Source of the DNA: Planctomycetota bacterium
GTDB lineage: Bacteria > Planctomycetota > Phycisphaerae > Sedimentisphaerales > Anaerobacaceae
Assembly (NCBI GenBank): GCA_023135255.1
Contig: JAGLTN010000380.1
Location: 1-12,846 of the forward strand
Direction: 5' to 3'
Length of the DNA stretch: 12,846 nt
Part shown: piece after piece, positions 6,263 through 12,846 of the stretch
How the letters are laid out: each line of letters begins with the position of its first letter
Numbering within the stretch: position 1 is the first letter of the stretch
Position numbers and translations under genes: made by a program
The notes under the pieces: generated by a model
Seen by the model: only the letters and a program-made list of their open reading frames with translations
The model's database searches: none
What the model was told of the DNA's origin: nothing

Positions 6263-8776
6263 TTACTTAATTGCTGTTGCTTTTAATACTATCACTTCAA
6301 AAGGTGATAATTCAAAAGTGTGTTTTTCCCCAGCTTTTAATTGCAGTGCAGGTTTGTTTTGATCTTCTTCCCAGGGTCTTTTGAGGATATATTCTTTGGC
6401 TGCATTTTTGGGTAGTTCAAAAGCGTTTTGGATATCGACAGATATTTTTGCATTTTTTTCATTGGGATTACGAAGAGCGATTATTCCCTGGTTTTTTGAC
6501 CAGCTTGCCCAGCCGTAAATTTCACCTTTGGCAGGGTCGCCGCCTATCCAGTGTGAATCAGCAAGCAGCATTTCGTTCGCTCTGGCAAATTTTGCGCCCT
6601 CTGCAATTGCCTGCCAGCATTGGTCACTCATTCTGTCAGGTGTAATATAAAGCTCCTGGCAGTTTGTACCATTAGCAAAGAATGACCTTGTTTCGTGTAT
6701 GAAGTCTTCACCGGCTGCGGGCATATCTTTCACATGGTATAACTGGCCGTTGATGATCCCGCATGTCATAAGTGATGTGATTGGATATAAAGGCGAACGC
6801 TTTACAATATTACGGTAGGTCTGGCAGTCTCGATAAGTTATCCATTGCTCTCTTTTTGTGCCTTGGCCAAAGAAATCCGAATCTCCGCCATCTCGCCAGA
6901 GTGAATCGCAATAGAAAAGCAGATAAGGCGATGCCCATGCACCAACGGTCAGGTTGATAAATACATCTGGTTTTACCTTACGCATATCCTGCATAAGTCT
7001 CAGTGTTGCTTCGACATCTTCTGTATAATCAACGGTTCCTCCAAACGTGTGCAACCCTTCGCCGAGCCTGTCAAATTTGAAATAATTTACATTGTATTTT
7101 GTCATCATGTCGCAGCAGCAATTCAAAAAGGCTTCGTAGTAATTTTCATCAGCCATTGAAATGCCTTTGTCGTTGGTTTTGTACCCCTTGGATTTGGCGT
7201 AGTTCATGCGTTGCTTGCCGTATCCGCCTGATGGTGACATCCAGACCCCTAAGGCGGAATCATATTTTTCCGCTTCGCTTTTCATATTCTCAAAACCATT
7301 CGGGAAGCCTGTATGGAATTGCCACAGCGTTTTCGGGTTGTCCCAACCATCGTCGAAGGCGTAGCTTTTGAGGGTGGTGTTGTGCTTTTTTGTTATTTCA
7401 TCACCTATTTGTTTTATCCGTTGTACGCAGTCGGATTCTTTTTTCAGCACAATATCATAAAATGAGTTATAGTGCAGAAAGCCTCTGTATGGATGGGCTC
7501 TTTGCCTTTCGATATAATAGAGAAAACCTCGTCTGAGCTGGCCTTTGGGAAATACTCCGAAAACTGAAGCTTGTGTGATCTTTGAGTCAGCGGATAATTC
7601 GTAATTTCTATTAAGAATCGCTTGTATCCGGGGCTTTTTTTGTTCTTTTGATAGTTTAGCAATTCTGGCGTTATCTTCTGTAGAACTGAATATCTCGACT
7701 TGTCTTAGGCCGCTATGATTTGTTCCGTCCATGTTATATTTAAGCAGGGTGACTTTTACAAATCTGGATTTCGCAGGGGCGAAAGTAAGTTCATCAGGCT
7801 TGAATACAGCGATTTCGGCATTGTTTTTTTCGGCAACTTTCTTCCAGTTTTCCTGGTCTATTGATGTCTCAACTTTATATTCATACGCCCATTCTCTGAA
7901 CCAGTAATATGTCAGATTGAAATTATATGCCAGATGCAGATTCACTTTATCTATCAATATTTCTTTACCTAAATCAATAATTATATTCGCAGGCAGCTTT
8001 TGCGGCTTCCAGTAATTCTTTGTACTTATGTCGCCGTTGACAGCATTTTTTGCATGACCATCTTCTGTTTCACTGCTGAAAGTAATATTTTTACACAGAG
8101 CCAGGTTTACTCCCGCGGTTGGGTCGTATATTTTTGCCCATGCATTAGGGTTTTCATACCCCAGGAAAATATTATCTGCAACTATGGGACAGCCCGCCAG
8201 TACACCAGCTACTTTCCCGCCTTGAGCGGGGAAATCCAGCATTTGTATTTTTGATATTGGCAGGTCTTTACTGACGGCTTTTATTGTAATTTCCTGCCTG
8301 ATATAATTAGAGCCGTCCCGCAGGCTCAAAACCCATTCAATTGCAATTTGACCATTTTTTGATATTAAAGGTGTGACTATCTTTTGGCCCGGAAATCTGT
8401 TGGCAAGTACAGCAGAATCATATCTCGAAGATATTTTTTTTGCTTTAGGCTTTGTTACCATATAAAAATCATTATGTGTCAATCGGAGCCCATTTTCCAT
8501 GGTAATTGTGAACAGTGAACCATTGGTTAAGTCAAAAACAGCTCCATCCTGTTTATTTTTGAATCTTATGGGTTTTAAGGATTTGTCCCTGGTTTTAAAC
8601 GTAAACTCCAGTACATTATTATACAATCTATAATCATCAAAAAATTTAGATGCTTTTGCTTTGCCGGGCGTGGTACTGGAAGGATAATCTACCGCGGTTT
8701 CAATTTCAACGCCTGCATGCGAATTGGCTAAAATAAACAATGTGATTACCAGAATCAGAGTTTTTTTTATGATCAC
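6263..8776 (-). CDS. secreted clan GH-D (GH36/GH27-like) alpha-galactosidase-type protein with inserted F5/8C discoidin domain
   Basis: An 837-aa exported protein with an alpha-galactosidase-type barrel, probably removing alpha-linked galactose or a similar sugar from an extracellular glycan. Residues 1-21 are a signal peptide ending S-H-A. An N-terminal beta-sandwich (about 25-215) is interrupted by a discoidin-like, probably sugar-binding domain (about 221-365: N-L-A-L-x-K, W-K-P, I-I-I-D-L-G-K and L-R-Q-V-E-I-F). The barrel covers about 410-730: D475-D-G-W478, then Y565-F-K-F-D569 with D569 as likely nucleophile, then W627-R-D-G-G-D632 with D629 the best acid/base candidate. A C-terminal beta domain closes it. 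The Cys-containing CSSGGGR signature of classical GH36 is absent, so substrate is uncertain. The GTG start shares one base with the GH172 stop codon and has AAAGGT 8 bases upstream, indicating coupled translation. Confidence 0.8.
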   Translation of the reverse strand: MIIKKTLILVITLFILANSHAGVEIETAVDYPSSTTPGKAKASKFFDDYRLYNNVLEFTFKTRDKSLKPIRFKNKQDGAVFDLTNGSLFTITMENGLRLTHNDFYMVTKPKAKKISSRYDSAVLANRFPGQKIVTPLISKNGQIAIEWVLSLRDGSNYIRQEITIKAVSKDLPISKIQMLDFPAQGGKVAGVLAGCPIVADNIFLGYENPNAWAKIYDPTAGVNLALCKNITFSSETEDGHAKNAVNGDISTKNYWKPQKLPANIIIDLGKEILIDKVNLHLAYNFNLTYYWFREWAYEYKVETSIDQENWKKVAEKNNAEIAVFKPDELTFAPAKSRFVKVTLLKYNMDGTNHSGLRQVEIFSSTEDNARIAKLSKEQKKPRIQAILNRNYELSADSKITQASVFGVFPKGQLRRGFLYYIERQRAHPYRGFLHYNSFYDIVLKKESDCVQRIKQIGDEITKKHNTTLKSYAFDDGWDNPKTLWQFHTGFPNGFENMKSEAEKYDSALGVWMSPSGGYGKQRMNYAKSKGYKTNDKGISMADENYYEAFLNCCCDMMTKYNVNYFKFDRLGEGLHTFGGTVDYTEDVEATLRLMQDMRKVKPDVFINLTVGAWASPYLLFYCDSLWRDGGDSDFFGQGTKREQWITYRDCQTYRNIVKRSPLYPITSLMTCGIINGQLYHVKDMPAAGEDFIHETRSFFANGTNCQELYITPDRMSDQCWQAIAEGAKFARANEMLLADSHWIGGDPAKGEIYGWASWSKNQGIIALRNPNEKNAKISVDIQNAFELPKNAAKEYILKRPWEEDQNKPALQLKAGEKHTFELSPFEVIVLKATAIK

Positions 8777-10875
8777 TATATTTTACCTTTTTGTTTTTTC
8801 AGCCAGAAGAAATCTATTGCAACTTTGCTATTTTCGGGGCCAATGTTTTTAAGTTTCAGCTTATATGTGCCTTTCTTAAGAGTGTATTTGCCGTTGATGT
8901 TTATACTCCTGGCGTATTTACGATTTGGCACTTTCAGATCAAAGCTTTTTCTGCCCATTAGCATGACAGGCTGATCCTGGAATCGAGCGGTGATATTGCC
9001 GCCGTCGTTGAGGAATCCCGCAATTATGTTAATAACATACACTCCATCCTCTTTTATATCAAAGTCGAATGTTATTTCTTCGTGTTTGTCAGTCGGCGAC
9101 CACAATATCGCTTTACCAGCCGAGAAAAGATTATCTTTATCGATTGTAACGTTATCATTTGCTTGTATTATGTCTTCTGCCTGATAGAAGACGGAATTGG
9201 CGGTGTCCCCAGCGGCTTTAGGCTGCCAATTGTCAGGCAGCTTCGGGTTTCTGATATCTTCTGTGGTGATTGTAACGTGGTCATCCCTCAAGCCTGGTAT
9301 CGCGTAATGATAACCGACTCTTGCGTAAGAAAAACCGGGGAACTCGCCATGAGGATAAAGCTCCATGTAAAACGCCAGATGCTTATTAAATGCTATCGCA
9401 TCGGAAATATGCCATCTGTTATTGGTAACAAACCCGCGGTTGCCGGGGCCGTCATTTCTTGGCTGAGCGCAATAAGGATATTCAAAAATGTCTCTGGCAG
9501 ACCAGCTGTAATTATAATAATCCTCACTGCCTGTGCCGAAGAAAGAAGGGGTGACATCGTCATCGATAAATATTTTTTCGTCGCCTTCTCCCCACCATCC
9601 GCCCCCTGATGTTGGGATCTGTGTAGGATTGATTATTAAACTTGCGGTGCCGACATAAACACCCTTGCCGTTAGCAATTAAAAATGGCAGATCCTGTACA
9701 GGCCAACCTGTCAGATCATGGTTCACACGCCATTTAGCACGGAAATTCATGGATTTGCCGTCAACCCAGCTATAATCAGCAGGCAACAGCTTGGCTTCTA
9801 TCTTAACTGCATCACCGCTTTTATTTTCCAGAATTATTCGGCATTTCTTTTTGAAAGGCATAAGAAATCTGCAAGTCATTGTCCCATCTGGCTTAACCGT
9901 GAAAGGCACAGACTTATATGGATTGATTCCCGGAGCTGCCCCAAAAAAGTCACCGATCGGGCACTGTATGTCGCCGAGGAAATTGTCATCAAACATCACA
10001 TAAAGAAGATTCTGCCTTAAAGCATCCCGCATATTTTCAGCGGTGACTTTAATCTCAAACATTTCAATCGCAGCTGGGCCCTCAAGCTCGAAAAGAGTAT
10101 GTTTTTCTCCTGCCTTAATGGTTTTGCTTATGCTCTTAATATCTTTATTTGATTTGAATTTGTAATTGTCATCCGGATTTGTCAGTATCCGGGCGGTCGT
10201 TTTGATCGTCTCAGCATATTCTTTGAAGTCTTCCGTCGTAAAGCTCTTAACCTTTGTATCTTTCTCATAAAGCTTGAACTGTATATGATAGAAGTGAATC
10301 TTTTTAAGGTCGCCGATCCAGATTATTTTAAAACGCTTTGCAAATGCGAAAGGAAAATACAGAGCATCTCTTTGTTGATATGCTCCCTTGAAGACTTTTT
10401 TAATACTTTCATCTTTCACCATTGTTTCATACGGAGTTCTGAAAAACGCAATTGCCTCTCCGGCATATATGGGCTTATCCATGTCATCAAGATATACTTC
10501 CACATTTCCATTGATGACTGCGGTCCACAATCTGACCAGGGCGCCCGGGCCTTTGACATCGCACATCAGATATCTACCCATGCCGTCACTGTCAGGAGCC
10601 GACAACACTTTTTCAAAGTTGGGGATAGGCTCACCGCCGAAACCATCAGAATTATCGAACCAGCCTTTTGTCCCCGGCAATTTACTTCGATGGTCATAAG
10701 AGGAATACTGCACTGATTTATAAAAATGCTCCGGAAATTCAGCCAGTTGCCCCATATCAATCATCTCATTCAGCAAAGTCTCTGTTGTGATATCATAGTT
10801 TTCAGCAGAGGAAGAATTGATAAATAAGCTAAGAGTCACTACTAATATAAATGAAAAATATCGGCTTAATTTCAT
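8776..10875 (-). CDS. secreted DUF2961 / GH172-family protein with C-terminal carbohydrate-binding-like domain
   Basis: A 699-aa exported protein of family GH172 (DUF2961). Known members cleave or rearrange alpha-D-fructofuranosides or alpha-D-arabinofuranosides. Residues 1-24 are a signal peptide (cleavage near S-S-S-A). The two jelly-roll domains span roughly 45-530. The diagnostic block G429-E-G-D-E-K-I-F-I-D is followed by F446-G-T-G-S-E-D-Y. The glutamates E430 and E451 are 21 residues apart, which matches my recollection of the catalytic pair in the characterised fructofuranosidase of this family. Residues 560-693 look like a CBM-type beta-sandwich (Y-Q-A-E-D opening, I-D-F-F-W-L close). 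The ATG at 10875 has AAGGGA 6 bases upstream. A 49-codon upstream extension of the frame would run into tRNA-Leu and is rejected. It is translationally coupled to the downstream alpha-galactosidase-like gene. Confidence 0.88.
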   Translation of the reverse strand: MKLSRYFSFILVVTLSLFINSSSAENYDITTETLLNEMIDMGQLAEFPEHFYKSVQYSSYDHRSKLPGTKGWFDNSDGFGGEPIPNFEKVLSAPDSDGMGRYLMCDVKGPGALVRLWTAVINGNVEVYLDDMDKPIYAGEAIAFFRTPYETMVKDESIKKVFKGAYQQRDALYFPFAFAKRFKIIWIGDLKKIHFYHIQFKLYEKDTKVKSFTTEDFKEYAETIKTTARILTNPDDNYKFKSNKDIKSISKTIKAGEKHTLFELEGPAAIEMFEIKVTAENMRDALRQNLLYVMFDDNFLGDIQCPIGDFFGAAPGINPYKSVPFTVKPDGTMTCRFLMPFKKKCRIILENKSGDAVKIEAKLLPADYSWVDGKSMNFRAKWRVNHDLTGWPVQDLPFLIANGKGVYVGTASLIINPTQIPTSGGGWWGEGDEKIFIDDDVTPSFFGTGSEDYYNYSWSARDIFEYPYCAQPRNDGPGNRGFVTNNRWHISDAIAFNKHLAFYMELYPHGEFPGFSYARVGYHYAIPGLRDDHVTITTEDIRNPKLPDNWQPKAAGDTANSVFYQAEDIIQANDNVTIDKDNLFSAGKAILWSPTDKHEEITFDFDIKEDGVYVINIIAGFLNDGGNITARFQDQPVMLMGRKSFDLKVPNRKYARSININGKYTLKKGTYKLKLKNIGPENSKVAIDFFWLKKQKGKI

Positions 10876-10990
10876 AAATGTTCCCTTTATAAAAAAGTAA
10901 TGTTTCTCACTATACAGTCTATTTGGTGGTAAGTTCGATTGTAAAGCAATAAAAATAAGAAAACAATAATAGCTGAACAGCTTCAAAAAA
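10876..10990 (-). other. leader between tRNA-Leu and the GH172 gene
   Basis: On the minus strand the tRNA is followed immediately by TTTTTT, then an AGCTGTTCAGCT inverted repeat and a long T-rich run, which together could end tRNA transcription. Further down, TATAGT at 10914-10909 (5 of 6 to TATAAT) lies 33 bases before the ATG. No convincing -35 is spaced from it, so a separate promoter for the GH172 pair is only a possibility. Confidence 0.3.
10882..10887 (-). promoter_or_regulatory. ribosome binding site deciding the start of the GH172 gene
   Basis: AAGGGA on the minus strand, 6 bases before the ATG at 10875. With the signal peptide that follows, it rules out the longer in-frame start at 11022, which lies within the tRNA. 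Confidence 0.75.
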
Positions 10991-11074
10991 TGCGAGCGAG
11001 AGGAGTCGAACCTCCACACCACTAAGGGTACTAGAACCTAAATCTAGCGCGTCTGCCAGTTCCGCCACGCTCGC
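10991..11074 (-). tRNA. tRNA-Leu (anticodon UAG, reads CUA/CUN)
   Basis: An 84-base cloverleaf. The acceptor stem GCGAGCG (11074-11068) pairs with CGCTCGC, with A73 at 10991. The D-arm region AACTGGCAGAC is typical of leucine tRNAs. The anticodon stem CTAGA/TCTAG encloses the loop TTTAGGT, giving anticodon TAG. A long variable arm (class II) follows, then a T-arm with the TTCGACT loop. The CCA end is not encoded, so tRNA nucleotidyltransferase must add it. It lies 36 bases after xseB on the same strand and may be transcribed with the exonuclease genes. Confidence 0.96.
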
Positions 11075-11109
11075 AAGAAAACAGGTCGGGTACTATAACC
11101 TATTTTGGA

Positions 11110-11352
11110 TTACTTTTCACTACTGTTTTTTGCAGAATTTTGCTTTGGAGCGGAAATTTCTTCAATTTTCTTCTCAGCCTGTGTCAAAATGCTCCTGCAA
11201 TGCTTTATTAAGGTCATACCACGTTCGTATTTTTCTATACTTTCCTGCAGTGGTATCTGACCCTGCTCAATTTGACTGACGATTCCGGTTAACTGGCTAA
11301 TCGTTTCTTCAAAGCTCAGCTCATTTACGTCTTTTTGTCCATTCTCTGCCAT
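11110..11352 (-). CDS. xseB: exodeoxyribonuclease VII small subunit
   Basis: The small subunit of exonuclease VII. Several copies pack along the helical part of XseA to form the enzyme that digests single-stranded DNA from both ends to short acid-soluble oligonucleotides. The 80-aa protein shows the family pattern: L-S-F-E-E-T-I near residue 12, I-V-S-Q-I-E-Q-G-Q-I-P-L at 24-35, then E-S-I-E-K-Y-E-R-G-M, and A-E-K-K-I at 59-63. It is followed by a polar tail. Two ATGs are possible. The one at 11352 has AGGA 8 bases upstream, while the one at 11358 would have only 2 bases of spacing, so 11352 is chosen. It follows xseA by 16 bases in the same operon. Confidence 0.95.
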   Translation of the reverse strand: MAENGQKDVNELSFEETISQLTGIVSQIEQGQIPLQESIEKYERGMTLIKHCRSILTQAEKKIEEISAPKQNSAKNSSEK

Positions 11353-11360
11353 TTGCATGT

Positions 11361-11364
11361 TCCT
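11361..11364 (-). promoter_or_regulatory. ribosome binding site deciding the xseB start
   Basis: AGGA on the minus strand, within the short gap after the xseA stop. It lies 8 bases from the ATG at 11352 but only 2 from the ATG at 11358, favouring the shorter 80-aa product. Confidence 0.55.
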
Positions 11365-11368
11365 GTAT

Positions 11369-12736
11369 TTATTTATTCTTATTTTGCTTGTTTATGACTT
11401 TGCTTTCAACTAAATTTTCGTCTGCCAGCTCTGTTATCAGCACATCGCCGAGGTCTATTTTATCTAAACCCCTTAATAGCTGAGAGGTTTTCTTTAGTGT
11501 GGTGATTGAGTAGCCACGTTTTAAAACCGATTTCGGATTCAATGCACTAAGTTTAGCTGAAGCTGTTTCTGTTTGCATCTGTTTTTTATTTATCAGCTTT
11601 TTTAGTGCTGTTTCAGCTCTGGTTGAAAGTTCATTAAGCTTTAAGGCGTTTTTGCCTAATAATCGGTGAGGCTCTATTTTGTTGATGTTCTCATAAAAGC
11701 CGCTTATCCGATTCTTTAGTCGATTGATATTGTTTTTCGCGCTATCCTCAAGTCTGCTGGTTAGTTCGTCAACGGTTTGTGTTGCATAAAGTATCGGACC
11801 AAGCGGGTCACGAAATACCGCTGAGGCTAATATCGTTTGCAGAGATTGATTTGCGGATTGGAATTTATAATTTAAATCGCCTGTGAGCCGGTTCTGCATC
11901 GATTGCAGCTGGGTCAGGATATCAGCCATATCAGGGACGACTGTTACGCCAGCTTTGGTTGGCGTTGAAGCGCGCTTGTCTGCAACGAGGTCAGCGATGG
12001 TAGTGTCTATTTCATGGCCGACAGCGCTGATGATCGGTATCTTTGAATTGAATATGGCACGGGCTACGATTTCCTCGTTAAACGCCCAGAGGTCTTCCAA
12101 AGAGCCTCCTCCTCTGCCGACAATCAGAACATCAAGTTTCAGCTTGTCGTTTCTTCGGTTCAGATCGTTGATCGCTAACGCTATTTTTTCCGCGGCCCCC
12201 TCGCCCTGGACCGGTACGGGGTATAAATAAAGCTCAGCGCAAGACCAACGATTGAAAATGCTGTCAGCAATATCACCGACAGCGGCGCCGGTTGGACTGG
12301 TCAGGATACCGATTTTCTCCGGATACTTGGGCAGCGGTTTTTTATGCTCATCATCAAACAAGCCCTGGGCTTGAAGTTTTTTAACCATTTGCTCAAAGGC
12401 CAGCTGAAGATCACCCACACCTGCAGGGTTCATCGAATCGGCGATAAACTGGTATTTGCCATGAGGCGGATAAATATCAATATGGCCTCGAGTAGTTATC
12501 TCCAGACCATTTTCAGGGGCGAATTTTAGCTTGTTAAACTTACTTGCCCACATAACGCACGGCAGCTTGGAGTTTCGGTCTTTGAGTGAAAAATAACAGT
12601 GTCCGCTTAACTGGAGCTTCATATCGGTTATCTCTCCAACGACAGAGAGCCTTGGCTCAAGATTTTCCTCAAGGATTATCTTAATCCGGGTTGTCAACTG
12701 ACTGACGGTATAAATTTTTTGAATTTTCTTTGCCAA
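11369..12736 (-). CDS. xseA: exodeoxyribonuclease VII large subunit
   Basis: The catalytic large subunit of exonuclease VII, acting on single-stranded DNA in repair and recombination. The 455-aa protein has the expected order. An N-terminal OB-fold spans about 10-105 (V-V-G-E-I-T and H-C-Y-F-S-L-K-D). The catalytic domain follows, with I-G-I-L-T-S-P-T-G-A-A at 142-152, G207-R-G-G-G-S-L-E-D-L-W at 207-217 and G240-H-E-I-D-T-T-I-A-D-L-V-A-D-x-R-A-S-T-P-T to 260. A long helical, coiled-coil part runs to about 390. The C-terminal L-N-P-K-S-V-L-K-R-G-Y-S block (399-410) is followed by a small end domain. The start is TTG, supported by AAAGGA (12743-12748) 6 bases upstream; no better ATG exists. 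It heads the xseA-xseB unit, with a promoter at about 12800. Confidence 0.97.
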   Translation of the reverse strand: MAKKIQKIYTVSQLTTRIKIILEENLEPRLSVVGEITDMKLQLSGHCYFSLKDRNSKLPCVMWASKFNKLKFAPENGLEITTRGHIDIYPPHGKYQFIADSMNPAGVGDLQLAFEQMVKKLQAQGLFDDEHKKPLPKYPEKIGILTSPTGAAVGDIADSIFNRWSCAELYLYPVPVQGEGAAEKIALAINDLNRRNDKLKLDVLIVGRGGGSLEDLWAFNEEIVARAIFNSKIPIISAVGHEIDTTIADLVADKRASTPTKAGVTVVPDMADILTQLQSMQNRLTGDLNYKFQSANQSLQTILASAVFRDPLGPILYATQTVDELTSRLEDSAKNNINRLKNRISGFYENINKIEPHRLLGKNALKLNELSTRAETALKKLINKKQMQTETASAKLSALNPKSVLKRGYSITTLKKTSQLLRGLDKIDLGDVLITELADENLVESKVINKQNKNK

Positions 12737-12797
12737 CGCAAATCCTTTAAAGCAGCCTGGCCCTTAAAAATAATTCCACATTGTAATCCTGAATGTA

Positions 12798-12806
12798 ATT
12801 ATACCA
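12798..12806 (-). promoter_or_regulatory. extended -10 promoter of the xseA-xseB operon
   Basis: On the minus strand, TGG followed by a perfect TATAAT (12803-12798) forms an extended -10 element about 60 bases before the xseA TTG. No TTGACA-like box is seen 15-18 bases upstream, which is common for extended -10 promoters. The element overlaps a palindrome, TACCAT-TG-ATGGTA at 12802-12815, with 6-bp arms that could be an operator. Confidence 0.5.
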
Positions 12807-12846
12807 TTGATGGTAATAAATTTCCGCGAATAAATCCATAACTTCT

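Noticed and set aside
9082..9609. Plus-strand 175-codon open frame opposite the GH172 gene
   Set aside because: It lies entirely within the strongly supported GH172 catalytic region on the other strand and shows no recognisable family.
10970..10990. tRNA-adjacent attachment site or integrative element boundary
   Set aside because: No integrase and no direct repeat of the tRNA 3' end is found in the window, so there is no evidence for integration.
10876..11022. A 49-codon N-terminal extension of the GH172 protein
   Set aside because: It would start inside tRNA-Leu. The internal ATG at 10875 has a strong ribosome binding site and starts a signal peptide.
1..12846. CRISPR array, insertion sequence, toxin-antitoxin or phage-defence genes
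   Set aside because: No regularly spaced repeats, transposase, small toxin-antitoxin pairs or defence-type domains were seen on either strand.

Overview
The window is an AT-leaning chromosomal segment that reads like a free-living, polysaccharide-degrading bacterium of the Planctomycetota (Phycisphaerae / Sedimentisphaerales-like). This placement is an inference. It rests on secreted GxGYxYP, DUF2961/GH172 and clan GH-D proteins sitting beside housekeeping genes, and on a lone MlaD-type MCE protein encoded next to a short MerR regulator. No mobile element, CRISPR array or prophage is visible. Half of the ten protein genes start with TTG or GTG, most of them behind good Shine-Dalgarno sequences.

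Layout, left to right. (1) 44-1492 (+) encodes a secreted PBP4/DacB-type D-Ala-D-Ala carboxypeptidase. It ends tail to tail, with a 4-base overlap, against a minus-strand secreted GxGYxYP-family protein (1489-3072). (2) A 292-bp divergent intergenic region (3073-3364) holds two overlapping, mutually exclusive hairpins and a possible promoter. (3) A tight plus-strand cluster follows: rnpA (RNase P protein), a 93-aa MerR-type regulator, an MCE/MlaD-like membrane-anchored lipid-transport protein, and a galactokinase-family GHMP kinase. It closes with a hairpin/T-tract terminator at about 6223-6249. (4) Two translationally coupled minus-strand genes for secreted carbohydrate-active enzymes follow: a GH172 (DUF2961) protein (10875-8776) and a clan GH-D, alpha-galactosidase-like protein with an inserted discoidin domain (8776-6263). 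(5) Upstream of them on the same strand are tRNA-Leu(UAG), xseB and xseA (exonuclease VII), with a strong extended -10 promoter in front of xseA.

Two themes run together. One is housekeeping: RNase P protein, exonuclease VII, tRNA-Leu, peptidoglycan trimming and outer-membrane lipid traffic. The other is glycan use. Three secreted candidate glycoside hydrolases would cut an external, possibly galactose- and furanose-containing glycan. The intracellular galactokinase-like enzyme, convergent with the alpha-galactosidase-like gene, could then phosphorylate the released sugar. Nothing here amounts to a clearly new system. The best leads are the attenuator-like leader before the GxGYxYP gene, the odd rnpA-merR-mlaD-kinase operon, the SxN motif change in the PBP4 homologue, and the coupled GH172/clan-D pair.
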